Shown here: in pieces, positions 23,539 to 32,112 of the stretch
Layout: the number at the start of each line of letters is the position of its first letter
How positions within the stretch are numbered: position 1 is the first letter of the stretch
NCBI GenBank assembly: GCA_964452415.1
Contig: CAYVME010000005.1
Span: 1 to 42,801, forward strand
DNA: 42,801 nt
Reading direction: 5' to 3'
Origin: UBA12068 sp964452415
Lineage (GTDB): Bacteria > Patescibacteriota > Minisyncoccia > Moranbacterales > GWC2-37-73
The notes under the pieces: generated by a model
Databases searched by the model: none
Told to the model about the DNA's origin: nothing
Seen by the model: the letters and a program-made list of their open reading frames with translations, nothing else
Program-made: the position numbers and the translations under genes

Positions 23539-23976
23539 ATGTTCAAAAAAAATACAAAAGAAAGGCTTTTGCTTGTTGCCACTTTTGTTCTTGTGCTTGG
23601 TGCAGATCAGCTTATTAAATATAATATCCGCTCCAATGGCGGATTTTATATTTGCAATCCTGGCATATCACTTGGTATACAACTCCCAACTTTTGCTTTT
23701 TGGCTTATTTTGGCTATTTTTCTTTTTTTTGCAATTTCTCACTACGAAACCTTCATACAAAACTTTAAACAAAACAAGCTTTTTTTTGTTTTTTTAGGCC
23801 TCTTTTTGAGTGGCTTACTATCAAACCTATTGGACCGATTTCTTTTTGATTGCATTATTGATTATATTTTCCCTTTTTGGCAAAAATTACCTGTTTTTAA
23901 TTTGGCCGATGTGGCTATATTTTTTGGAGTTTCTGGTCTTATACTTCTTACCCACAAGAAACATACCATAAAATAG
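23539..23976 (+). CDS. lspA: Lipoprotein signal peptidase (signal peptidase II)
   Basis: A 145-residue aspartic protease of the inner membrane that cleaves lipoprotein signal peptides. Four hydrophobic helices are visible. Family boxes: GADQLIKY (box I), NPGISLGI (box II-like), GLLSNLLDRFLFD with the first catalytic Asp (box III) and PVFNLADVAIF with the second (box V). I use the ATG at 23539 (MFKKNTKERL) because an upstream in-frame ATG at 23521 lies inside the zinc-finger gene. The preceding zinc-finger gene is the probable operon partner. Confidence 0.93.
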   Translation: MFKKNTKERLLLVATFVLVLGADQLIKYNIRSNGGFYICNPGISLGIQLPTFAFWLILAIFLFFAISHYETFIQNFKQNKLFFVFLGLFLSGLLSNLLDRFLFDCIIDYIFPFWQKLPVFNLADVAIFFGVSGLILLTHKKHTIK

Positions 23977-24422
23977 TGCACAAGCTGTGGATAAGTCGAT
24001 TTAACTTGTTACTTTTCTGTGAATAAACCATTATTATCCCCATGGATAACTTCATATTTTTATTTTTTTAAAAATTCAGTCTTGTTATCAACACCTATCC
24101 ACATCCACAAATAATGCCTTATACACAAATACTTCGCGCTTTTTTCTTTTTAATAGCTAATTTTTTGATTTATACACAGAACAGCCATCCACTAATAGTA
24201 ATAGATCTTTTATATTTATATAAAATACAATTAATACATTAATACTTTGGTGGAATATTTTTAATATAAAAAAGTACTTTTAATTTAAAAATTAAAAAGC
24301 AACCACTTCGCAAATAAAAATTATTTTTTAACATAAAAAAAGAGCACAAGAAATAATAAAGAGATATTAACACTTATACCCGAGTTATGCACAATAAACC
24401 TTTTTGTTAAAAGAAAATAGGT
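23977..24422. other. AT-rich DnaA-box cluster, candidate replication origin
   Basis: A gene-free gap with eight DnaA-box-like nonamers: TGTGGATAA 23986, TGTGAATAA 24018, TTATCCCCA 24034, TTATCAACA 24085, CTATCCACA 24095, TTATACACA 24119, TTATACACA 24170, TTATGCACA 24385. The R1, R2 and M box types of E. coli oriC are all represented. Between 24180 and 24380 the DNA is extremely AT-rich, as expected for an unwinding element. It lies 15.6 kb from dnaA. Origin function is inference. Confidence 0.5.
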
Positions 24423-24451
24423 TTGTTGAAATTAAGAATAAGTGATATAAT
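24423..24451 (+). promoter_or_regulatory. Promoter of the membrane protein at 24489
   Basis: TTGTTG (24423-24428), 17-bp spacer, TATAAT (24446-24451). This places transcription start near 24458 and rules out the TTG at 24423 as a start codon. Confidence 0.6.
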
Positions 24452-24488
24452 TCATGCACAAGAAAAGATAATCAATAGTAATAAGGAA

Positions 24489-25124
24489 ATGAGTTTAAAT
24501 AAAAAAGATTCAATAACGATTATTTTTATAATAAGCAGTTTCTTGTTATATAAAATATTTCCAACAAGCGGTAGTTTTCAAGATATTTTATTGATAGTTA
24601 TTATTTTTATTGTTTTTCCAATACTTTTTGAGAAATGTATTCTTAAAAATAAAAATAAAGAGGCAATTTTTTGTATTAGTGATTGGAAAAAAGGTTTAAT
24701 TTTTAGTGGTTTATCCTTACTTTTTTCAGTTTTAGTTTTCGTTTTTTTAGTTGTTTTTTTTGGTTTTTTTGATAAATATACTATCTTAAAGGTTGTGGGT
24801 GGTGGATTTGCCGAATTTATTGTGTATGAATTAATGGTGGTTGTATTTTTTGTTGGAATATGTGAATTTTATTTTAGAAAATTTATTCTGAATGCGTTTC
24901 GAAAAAGAATTGGCTCTCGGTCTATTTTTGTTCAGACTCTATTTTTTTATACCCTATTTTTAATGATCAATAATCGGGCATTTTATTTATTTTTGCCTTA
25001 TTTGATTTTTGCTCCACTGGCAGGACTTATTTATTATAAAAGTAATTCACTCCTTTATTCTTTTATGAGTCAATTTTTGTTAATATTTTTTTTGGATTTG
25101 ATTAGTATAAAAATAAATAGCTGA
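24489..25124 (+). CDS. Multi-pass membrane protein, possibly degenerate CPBP family
   Basis: A 211-residue, strongly hydrophobic protein with about six to seven membrane helices. The segment VGICEFYFRKFIL resembles the EExxxR motif of CPBP intramembrane proteases, but with only one Glu. The segment PLAGLIYYKSNSLLYSFMSQFLLIFFLD resembles the third CPBP motif in spacing, with the expected His and Asn replaced by Gln and Asp (shown here only as PLAGLIYY and LLYSFMSQF). If it belongs to that family it is probably inactive. The start is the ATG at 24489, downstream of the promoter; it ends 16 bases before the 1141-aa surface protein and may be its co-transcribed partner. It is the only gene here I saw ending in TGA. 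Confidence 0.6.
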   Translation: MSLNKKDSITIIFIISSFLLYKIFPTSGSFQDILLIVIIFIVFPILFEKCILKNKNKEAIFCISDWKKGLIFSGLSLLFSVLVFVFLVVFFGFFDKYTILKVVGGGFAEFIVYELMVVVFFVGICEFYFRKFILNAFRKRIGSRSIFVQTLFFYTLFLMINNRAFYLFLPYLIFAPLAGLIYYKSNSLLYSFMSQFLLIFFLDLISIKINS

Positions 25125-25140
25125 AAAATAGTAAAATATT

Positions 25141-28100
25141 ATGTTTAAAACAAAAAAAATAAGCGCCACGCTTTTAATTGTTGCAGTTTTATCGCTTAAC
25201 TCTTATCCTTCTATTGCACAAGCTGATGTATTGGATTCTATAAAAGATGGAGTAAGTTCAATATCTGATAAAATGAATATTGGAAGTATTCTTGGTATAG
25301 CATCAAATATTGTAACGGGTGGGTTAACTCTTCCAATATCGATAGTTAGTAGTATTTCCGGCTTGTTTGAAAAAATGAATCCGAGTAACATGGCTGAAAA
25401 ATATGCAGAGAGTGCACTTAATAGTGCAAATAATAATCTGCAGGGTGTTATTAATAAGACTGATCCACCAGGAGTGGAAGTGGTTTTTACGGCTGAAAAA
25501 GGTTTAATTGCAGGATCACATGTCACGGCAACAGCCATTCCAAGTTTTTTCAAAACCACCACTGAAGAACTTTATTATACTTGGTATTTGAAAAGGGCAA
25601 ACTGCGCACTTCCAGACAATGAGGGTGGTGAGGCAAGTGATGTTGATGCTTGTGATGAGGATGGTAATGGAAAGATAACGGAAAATGATTGGAAGGTTGC
25701 AGCAACCAAAGTGATGCTAGCTGGAACCTCCAATGAAAATGAGCTTGATGCAGAAGGTGCTCCGATAATAGAGGATAAATATAGCGCAAGTGTTCCCAGT
25801 ACAAAAACACAAACAGATGCTGGACACTTGGCGGAAGAATTTACGCAATGCTATGTTAGGGAGCCAGTATCGGGACTTGACTATGAAATTCAGCGAGTTG
25901 AGGCGCAATTCAATGCTTGCCCTGAAGGACAAAAACTTGCATGTGTAAAATCGGACCAACATGACACTTGTGATGTTTTGAATCCAGCTTATGATTTCGA
26001 TGTGGCAACTCAAAACTTGGCCGATATTGAAGCTGCAAAAGCCTGGAATGCGGATCCTTTGAATCAATCAGACCCAGCGTATCCCATGGCGATTCCTGAG
26101 CCGTACGGACTGTATAAGTGGGATGGATCATTGAAGGAACCTGTTCCTGACGAATATCCAAAATCTGTTGAAAGTCAAACCAAAGATTTCTGTGCAGTTA
26201 CTAATGAAAATTATTTCTGTAAAATAACGGACGATGCCGACTTACTTAACTATAAAGCAAGCGTGGATTGCTACGATGGTGAAATAGCTATGTGTGTTAA
26301 TGATTCTGGCAATACTGTTTATCCGAATTCATCTAATCCTTTGGTGGATCCGTATACCTCAGTTGTTTTTGGTAAAGATAATCTTTGTAGTTCTCTTAGT
26401 GTAAATGATAACAGTCCTTCCATAACAAATTTGTATAATCCTCAGGGGGAATATCCAGTGTATCTTCCCTGGGATGATGTTCCCGGCGTTAATGGTGCTG
26501 GGTCGGGAGTGCCCAATCCATTGTTTGAGGATCTTGTGGGGCAAGATTGTTCGGAAGCATTAGAAATAACTGGCGCCGATGGAAATTGTGAATTCATCAA
26601 AGAAAAGGGTGATTCTCAATGCGAACATCTTTTTGCCCAACCGGGAAAAATGACAAAGAGCGACGGAACAGTTGTTGATGCAAGCGATGAGGTGACAGGA
26701 AACGACGACAAGCTTACATCCAAAGAAATGCAATTCTGGGGTGTTGACCCGACAAAATTCAGCATAGAGGAAGAAGGAAAATATGAAGAAATAGTTGCAG
26801 GCCTCGGAATGGACTCGTTCACCTGGATGTATTCCAAAGGTGATCAAGTCGGCGTTGCAATTGAGGGAGAATCAACAACTCCAACACTACACGCAGATAG
26901 CACCTATAAAAGAACCTGGGCTTTTTCCAATGGGGAATGTGAGGAGCTGACAAACTTGACAGAGCAGGAATTAATAAGCACTGCTGCAGGCGAATCAAAT
27001 ACAAATAAGCGAGGTATTTATTATGAAGGAGTTGGCGGCGCAGAAGTTTGTGATCCAAATGACAGAACAAAATGCTCGGGATTTTTGACAGCTGAAATAG
27101 ACCTCAATGATTGTTTGGAAGAAAATTTGTTGGATCCAATAGTGGATAGTCCTTCAAAATTAGGCATAGAACTAATAGCTGTTCCAGTAAATCCTGTAAA
27201 TGATTCAAATGGAAATGGCGACACTTTGACAGTAAAAGCCACCGAAATGAACACTGAGAATAGTAGTACTATAAAGTATGAATGGTCAGTGCAAAAAAGT
27301 ATGGATGGTCCAACTGCGCCAATAGATACAACTCAATGGCTTGATATTACGGATGACATGCAGTCTAACGGGGCATTTTCTTCGTCTGATGTTTCTGGGC
27401 TAGGAAAGGAAGAATTTTCAATAGAACTTAATATGGCAGAGGATCTTATTGAAAATGGATGGAGCAACACTAAGATAAGCAGCTTTGGCGAGCAGGGAGT
27501 TTTTTATTTAAAGGTTAAATTGAAAATAGTTTCTGGGGCAGCAGATGGAGGTCAGGACACCGAAGGATATATTATTGTGCGAATCACTCAACAGCAAAAT
27601 AAGATAAACGCTTATCATGCCAGTGCGGATAGTACTGGCATGCTCTCCTTGGATAGCACTGAAAATGAAGCCAACAGTTTTTGTGATGATTATTATTGCT
27701 ATGTGGCGAGCAATGAAGTTATTGGCTTGGAAATTCCAGTGGAGGGAAAAAGTACAACAGCAACAAACGAGGAAGCACCCTTTCTTTGGACGATTAACGG
27801 TGAAGCGATAAGTTGCGGAGAGGAAGTGTCAACAGAGTGCGCCAATGGCAATGTTTTGTTTTTTCCTGTAATTGGTAATTCTGGGGAAATTGTAAATGTG
27901 ATTGCAAATGGCGTTGGTTCAACGGGCGAGGCTATTGAAGTAAATAAGCAGTTTGTAATTGGTGCTACTGAGCTTGAAATATTGCCCTCAGGTGTGGGAA
28001 GTTGCAGTTCTGAGTGCATTGAAAGCAGTGATATTTGTCCAAAATTTTTGGGTCAGTATTACGATCTTGCAGGCACACCATACCCGGATTGTTCCGAAAC

Positions 28101-28566
28101 AATCTTCGAGGCTAAAAGTACTTCTAGTATAAATCTTTCCGCTAACAGTGGAACAGGTTTTGTTTGGACTATTGATGGACAGGAAAATCTCACAGGAGAA
28201 AGTCAAATACAGCTTGCCATGGATAAGCTTGTCGGTGAAAATTACAACATAGGACTTTATAGTGAGGGTAGTGGTCAAACGCAAGGTATTAGATTGGCGC
28301 TCTTTAAAAATTGGGGAATATCTCAAGAGGAAACCATTGACGAACCACAAAATGCCTACATGCAAATAGATGTAGTTGAGAATACAGAGCAAACAACTGC
28401 AGCAGCAGCGGGATCATTTTTTGGAGCAAGTCTGATAACATATTTGCCCCAGCAGTTAATGTTTTTGCTGAAAATTTCTCTGACATCGTTGGCATTATTT
28501 TTTCTGACGGGAGTATTATTCTCGTTTATGCCAGAAAGAATTTTTGAGAAAAGAGAAGAGGATTAA
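25141..28566 (+). CDS. Large exported, membrane-anchored surface protein with Ig/PKD-like domains
   Basis: An 1141-residue protein with a signal peptide (cleavage near AQA, residue ~28) and a C-terminal hydrophobic anchor (~1095-1128, LTSLALFFLTGVLFSF) followed by a positive KREE tail. After an amphipathic N-terminal region (~30-100) there are at least four beta-sandwich segments with the Y/F-x-W core typical of PKD/Ig-like folds: YYTWYLKR (~144), IKYEWSVQK (~711), PFLWTINGE (~880) and GFVWTIDGQ (~1006). Residues ~171-183 (DEDGNGKITEND) match an EF-hand loop exactly. Many cysteines suggest disulfides. No catalytic domain is recognised. It begins a run of extracytoplasmic genes; the next starts 12 bases after its stop. 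A role in surface attachment or as a scaffold for the hydrolase fusions is my inference. Confidence 0.8.
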   Translation: MFKTKKISATLLIVAVLSLNSYPSIAQADVLDSIKDGVSSISDKMNIGSILGIASNIVTGGLTLPISIVSSISGLFEKMNPSNMAEKYAESALNSANNNLQGVINKTDPPGVEVVFTAEKGLIAGSHVTATAIPSFFKTTTEELYYTWYLKRANCALPDNEGGEASDVDACDEDGNGKITENDWKVAATKVMLAGTSNENELDAEGAPIIEDKYSASVPSTKTQTDAGHLAEEFTQCYVREPVSGLDYEIQRVEAQFNACPEGQKLACVKSDQHDTCDVLNPAYDFDVATQNLADIEAAKAWNADPLNQSDPAYPMAIPEPYGLYKWDGSLKEPVPDEYPKSVESQTKDFCAVTNENYFCKITDDADLLNYKASVDCYDGEIAMCVNDSGNTVYPNSSNPLVDPYTSVVFGKDNLCSSLSVNDNSPSITNLYNPQGEYPVYLPWDDVPGVNGAGSGVPNPLFEDLVGQDCSEALEITGADGNCEFIKEKGDSQCEHLFAQPGKMTKSDGTVVDASDEVTGNDDKLTSKEMQFWGVDPTKFSIEEEGKYEEIVAGLGMDSFTWMYSKGDQVGVAIEGESTTPTLHADSTYKRTWAFSNGECEELTNLTEQELISTAAGESNTNKRGIYYEGVGGAEVCDPNDRTKCSGFLTAEIDLNDCLEENLLDPIVDSPSKLGIELIAVPVNPVNDSNGNGDTLTVKATEMNTENSSTIKYEWSVQKSMDGPTAPIDTTQWLDITDDMQSNGAFSSSDVSGLGKEEFSIELNMAEDLIENGWSNTKISSFGEQGVFYLKVKLKIVSGAADGGQDTEGYIIVRITQQQNKINAYHASADSTGMLSLDSTENEANSFCDDYYCYVASNEVIGLEIPVEGKSTTATNEEAPFLWTINGEAISCGEEVSTECANGNVLFFPVIGNSGEIVNVIANGVGSTGEAIEVNKQFVIGATELEILPSGVGSCSSECIESSDICPKFLGQYYDLAGTPYPDCSETIFEAKSTSSINLSANSGTGFVWTIDGQENLTGESQIQLAMDKLVGENYNIGLYSEGSGQTQGIRLALFKNWGISQEETIDEPQNAYMQIDVVENTEQTTAAAAGSFFGASLITYLPQQLMFLLKISLTSLALFFLTGVLFSFMPERIFEKREED

Positions 28567-28578
28567 AAAGTTGTAAAA

Positions 28579-29547
28579 ATGAAAACAAAAAACAAAAAAA
28601 ACAGTACCAGATTGTTTGTAATTTTCTCAATGACATTATTTCTTGTTGTCTTTTTAAATTTGGCAAAATCAGAAACACTTAATGCGGCAACAACCTCAAC
28701 AACCTCAATAAAAAAAGATTATCAACTCCTGGAATCTTTCCCTGGTTTTTTTGAAAAGGATGCTGTGCTAAATGATTTTCCTGCAATGATCCTGGCTATC
28801 TATAAATTTGGCATCTGGACAGTTGGAATAGCAGGCCTTTTCATGCTTGTTGTTGGTGGCTTCACTTATATGACTAGCGCAGGAAACACCTCAACCTCAG
28901 GAAATGCTAAAAAGATAATCACTGATTCAATTCTTGGTATTGTTGCAGCTCTTGGGGCATATCTTATTTTGTATGTTATCAATCCAGAGCTGACAAAAAT
29001 TAAGATGGATTTTACGGCAGTGGATGTGAGTGAAACGATGGGGACAGGAAATAGTACAGGAGGCTCTTCTAGTGGCAACACTACTGGAAGCACAACGGGA
29101 GCATGTACTGGAACAAATGCTGGTTGTTGCAAGCCAGGAATAAGTTGCATCACATGCAAAGACTGTGTTAATTTTTCGAACGGGTATAGCACTTTATGTT
29201 ACGATGATGCCACTGGAAACACTGGTTGCAAGCTAAATAGTGAATTAAATTCCAAATTAAGCAATGCCAATCTAAGTGCTGTTAATGCTGAGGTTTCAGA
29301 GGCTTGGCCACCAACGATGTCTCACCTAAGCTTGTGTCACCAGGATGGAACTTGCGCAGATGTTAGGTGCAAAAACCAGTGTAAAAATGAAACAGTGGCA
29401 AATGTTAAAAAGATATATGATGCAATTAAAAGCACAGGGCTAAATCCGGTATTTGAAAGCACTGCATGTGCTGCTTATACGGCGGCTGGAGTTTATTGTA
29501 AATCCTATTCAACTATGACCAGCCCGTCATTTCATGTTAACATGTAA
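28579..29547 (+). CDS. T4SS pilin-type membrane module fused to an M15-like peptidase domain
   Basis: A 322-residue protein. A signal-like hydrophobic segment (~11-30) is followed by residues 39-156, the T4SS pilin (VirB2/TrbC-like) module common in Patescibacteria: two helices around AGLFMLVVGGFTYMTSAG and IIDSILGIVAALGAYLILY-type sequence (written here as SILGIVAALGAYLILYVI). A Ser/Gly/Thr linker and a Cys-rich segment lead to a C-terminal domain with CHQDGTCADV, which fits the HxxGxxxD zinc motif of M15 peptidases, and a closing SFHVNM where the family has its third ligand His. M15 enzymes cut peptide stems of peptidoglycan. The pilin module is identical at the DNA level to the one in the next gene. 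The M15 call is from motif spacing only. Confidence 0.7.
   Translation: MKTKNKKNSTRLFVIFSMTLFLVVFLNLAKSETLNAATTSTTSIKKDYQLLESFPGFFEKDAVLNDFPAMILAIYKFGIWTVGIAGLFMLVVGGFTYMTSAGNTSTSGNAKKIITDSILGIVAALGAYLILYVINPELTKIKMDFTAVDVSETMGTGNSTGGSSSGNTTGSTTGACTGTNAGCCKPGISCITCKDCVNFSNGYSTLCYDDATGNTGCKLNSELNSKLSNANLSAVNAEVSEAWPPTMSHLSLCHQDGTCADVRCKNQCKNETVANVKKIYDAIKSTGLNPVFESTACAAYTAAGVYCKSYSTMTSPSFHVNM
28693..29046 (+). repeat. 354-bp exact duplicate, copy 1 (T4SS pilin module)
   Basis: Read base by base, this stretch is identical to 30117-30470. It encodes residues 39-156 of the M15 fusion, and the boundaries are in the same frame in both genes. Confidence 0.95.
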
Positions 29548-29584
29548 AAAGAATAATTAAAGAAGAGTGGCACTGGTAGAAAGC

Positions 29585-29610
29585 AAGACTTAAGGTAAAA
29601 AAAGTCTTTT
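29585..29610 (+). terminator. Possible terminator between the two fusion genes
   Basis: Stem AAGACTT/AAGTCTT with a 10-nt loop, followed by a short imperfect T run. Weak. Confidence 0.4.
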
Positions 29611-29616
29611 AATGTT

Positions 29617-29644
29617 TTGTAACTATATCGTGCTTAGGTATATA
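29617..29644 (+). promoter_or_regulatory. Possible promoter of the pilin-lysozyme gene
   Basis: TTGTAA (29617-29622), 16-bp spacer, TATATA (29639-29644). The ATG at 29652 follows so closely that the message would be nearly leaderless. Confidence 0.4.
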
Positions 29645-29651
29645 TTTCCGG

Positions 29652-30959
29652 ATGAAAATAAAAAATAAAAAAAACATATTTAAATGGACTGGAGTGATGG
29701 GGGTTGCAATTTCTCTTATTGTAGTTACTTTTAGTCGAGCGGAGGCGGATAGTGCGCAGCTAATTCCATGTATTTGCAAAGAAACAGCAGATTCATCACA
29801 ACGCACCTCTACGATATATGTTGCAACAGAAGCTGATTGTGATCAGAAATGTGCCAATACCTACGGAACAAATGCCGTGTATGCTCTTGGCCTGGATGGT
29901 GGTGCGTATAAACCAGTAACTAAAACTCCTGGAGGAGTCGCGGATGTTGCGAGGCATACCTGTAGTTGCAGTAGTGCTCCTCCATATGACAGTGCAATCA
30001 CCGGAACATTTTCAGCTACAGATGAAGATGATTGCATCGGTCAATGCAGAGGCTCTAACTCAAAAGTTTATCAATATGACACAAATGCCTGGAAAGATGT
30101 TCCTGCTCAAGGGGTCACCTCAACAACCTCAATAAAAAAAGATTATCAACTCCTGGAATCTTTCCCTGGTTTTTTTGAAAAGGATGCTGTGCTAAATGAT
30201 TTTCCTGCAATGATCCTGGCTATCTATAAATTTGGCATCTGGACAGTTGGAATAGCAGGCCTTTTCATGCTTGTTGTTGGTGGCTTCACTTATATGACTA
30301 GCGCAGGAAACACCTCAACCTCAGGAAATGCTAAAAAGATAATCACTGATTCAATTCTTGGTATTGTTGCAGCTCTTGGGGCATATCTTATTTTGTATGT
30401 TATCAATCCAGAGCTGACAAAAATTAAGATGGATTTTACGGCAGTGGATGTGAGTGAAACGATGGGGACACCGATGGGCACGGCTGGTGTTTGTGAGTCG
30501 CTTTCATCTGGTGATTGCAGTGTTGCTAATCTTACAGCTGCCTTTGGACAAAAAGCAACAGAGGCATCAAGTATTTGCAATGGAGAAAGCAATGGTACAT
30601 CGGTCGAGAGCGGCACTGATTACTGTACAGGAAATGGGACGGGATATCAGCCAAAAACAGGACAATCAGGAATAACCCCTTCACATGATTCCGTTTCAAT
30701 TGGTTTATTTCAAGTGAATATTTCGGCGCATGATATAGGTTTAGGTTGTACGAAAGCATTTAACACTGCATATACATCAACAATCGCAAAAGACAAAACA
30801 AAATGTTGGGTTGTGAATAGGAGCTTGTATGATAGTTGTGTTACTGCTGCAAAAAATGCCACAACCAACATTTCAGCCGCAAAAAGTATTTATAGTGGTG
30901 CCGGAAATAGCTGGGCACAGTGGGGCGCAAATAAACACTCTGGCTGCAATTTCCATTAA
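29652..30959 (+). CDS. T4SS pilin-type membrane module fused to a lysozyme/SLT-like domain
   Basis: A 435-residue protein. After a signal peptide (~1-30) there are two ~50-residue Cys-rich repeats (CICKETADSS...CDQKCANTYG and CSCSSAPPYD...CIGQCRGSNS). Residues 156-273 are the T4SS pilin (VirB2/TrbC-like) module, identical to that in the preceding gene. The C-terminal domain (~275-435) looks like a lysozyme or SLT-type transglycosylase: a Glu in ICNGESNG as candidate acid, SIGLFQVNISAH, then NISAAKSIYSGAGNSWAQWG, the helix and Trp motif that closes such domains. In type IV secretion systems VirB1 is an SLT enzyme and VirB2 the pilin; this protein would combine both. The enzymatic call is motif-based. 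Confidence 0.75.
   Translation: MKIKNKKNIFKWTGVMGVAISLIVVTFSRAEADSAQLIPCICKETADSSQRTSTIYVATEADCDQKCANTYGTNAVYALGLDGGAYKPVTKTPGGVADVARHTCSCSSAPPYDSAITGTFSATDEDDCIGQCRGSNSKVYQYDTNAWKDVPAQGVTSTTSIKKDYQLLESFPGFFEKDAVLNDFPAMILAIYKFGIWTVGIAGLFMLVVGGFTYMTSAGNTSTSGNAKKIITDSILGIVAALGAYLILYVINPELTKIKMDFTAVDVSETMGTPMGTAGVCESLSSGDCSVANLTAAFGQKATEASSICNGESNGTSVESGTDYCTGNGTGYQPKTGQSGITPSHDSVSIGLFQVNISAHDIGLGCTKAFNTAYTSTIAKDKTKCWVVNRSLYDSCVTAAKNATTNISAAKSIYSGAGNSWAQWGANKHSGCNFH
30117..30470 (+). repeat. 354-bp exact duplicate, copy 2 (T4SS pilin module)
   Basis: Identical to 28693-29046. It encodes residues 156-273 of the lysozyme-like fusion. The sequences diverge completely just outside both ends. Confidence 0.95.
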
Positions 30960-30975
30960 TTATAAAAATAAAACA

Positions 30976-32112
30976 ATGAAAAAACTATTTATTATATCAT
31001 CGGTATTGCTTGGAATAATATTGTTTTTTTTGGGAGTGTACAATTTTGCTTTTAAAAAGGAATCGCCCAATAGTAAATATCCGGTGGTAGCAGGCGCTCC
31101 TGAGTCTGAAAACATGGAACTTGAAAAGAAAAAGGAGGAGAAAATTGTTGCAATAAGGGATCAAAAAATAGTTGGTGCGGTTTTGGACAAAAAAAATGAA
31201 GAGATTAAATACTATGATGCACAAAATGGAACAGCTTGGAGTATAAATGAAGAAGGAAAAAATGAAAAGCAATTATCTCAAACAAAAGTGCCAGGAATAA
31301 AAAATGTTTCATGGTCAGCCGATAAAAGCAAAGTGCTCACTACTATTGAAAAAAGTGGAATGACATTCTTTTATGAATACGACTACCTCACAAATAAGGG
31401 TGTTCAATTAAAGGAAGGACTAGATACGGCTATTTGGGACAATACTGGTGCTAAGATTTTTTATAAATATTATAACAGTTCAGACAGGAAACGATCGCTT
31501 AATATTGCAAATCCAGACGGAAGTGAATGGCAAAAAATTGCAGACATAGAATTTAGAAATGTTTCAATTTCTCCGGTTCCTTTTTCTTCACTGGTTTCAT
31601 TTTGGAATTCTCCAAGTTCTAATGAGGAGTCAAAACTGCAAATAACTGGAATTACTGGTGGAGAAGTTAAAACTATTTTGTCGGGAAAATTTGGTGCAGA
31701 CTATCTTTGGTCTCCAGATGGGAGCAAGGTTCTTGTTAGTTCCGTGCAGGGGAACAATAGCGCCAAAACATCACTAGGAATAGCCACAATAGAGGGCAGT
31801 TATGTCGATTTGAATATTCCCACATTTATCTCTAAATGCGTTTGGTCTATTGATAATAAAACTCTGTACTATGCTCTTCCTGGAGGCATTCCTGATGGTA
31901 GTATCATGCCAAATGCTTATCAAGAAAATAAATTTAACACGGAAGACACTTTTTGGAAGGTGGATATAGCTACAGGAGAAAAGAAGAGAGTTGTTGACAC
32001 CGCAGGCATTGCCGAAAAATATGATTCAAGTAATCTATTTTTGTCTAGCACTGAAGATGCTCTATTTTTCATAAACAGAATTGATCAAAAACTATATAAG
32101 CTCAAGTTTTAA
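30976..32112 (+). CDS. Membrane-anchored TolB-like beta-propeller protein
   Basis: A 378-residue protein with one N-terminal transmembrane helix (~4-24, no lipobox Cys) and an outer domain built of repeated beta-propeller blades: VSWSADKSKVL (~113), AIWDNTGAKIFYK (~155), LWSPDGSKVLVSS (~250) and VWSIDNKTLYYA (~292). WSPDGSK is the classic TolB/WD40-like blade signature. In Gram-negative bacteria TolB works at the envelope with Pal; here the partner is unknown. The start is the ATG at 30976, 16 bases after the lysozyme-like fusion, which indicates an operon; a start farther upstream would run through that gene. Its last codons overlap the convergent gene at 32109 by 4 bases. Confidence 0.82.
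   Translation: MKKLFIISSVLLGIILFFLGVYNFAFKKESPNSKYPVVAGAPESENMELEKKKEEKIVAIRDQKIVGAVLDKKNEEIKYYDAQNGTAWSINEEGKNEKQLSQTKVPGIKNVSWSADKSKVLTTIEKSGMTFFYEYDYLTNKGVQLKEGLDTAIWDNTGAKIFYKYYNSSDRKRSLNIANPDGSEWQKIADIEFRNVSISPVPFSSLVSFWNSPSSNEESKLQITGITGGEVKTILSGKFGADYLWSPDGSKVLVSSVQGNNSAKTSLGIATIEGSYVDLNIPTFISKCVWSIDNKTLYYALPGGIPDGSIMPNAYQENKFNTEDTFWKVDIATGEKKRVVDTAGIAEKYDSSNLFLSSTEDALFFINRIDQKLYKLKF

Noticed and set aside
24423..24488. TTG at 24423 as start of the membrane protein
   Set aside because: This TTG is part of a -35 hexamer of a good promoter; the ATG at 24489 lies downstream of the expected transcription start.
25122..25124. TGA recoded as glycine, as in Gracilibacteria or SR1
   Set aside because: Conserved proteins end at the expected length without TGA read-through, and no core gene is interrupted by TGA; TGA appears to be a normal, rare stop.
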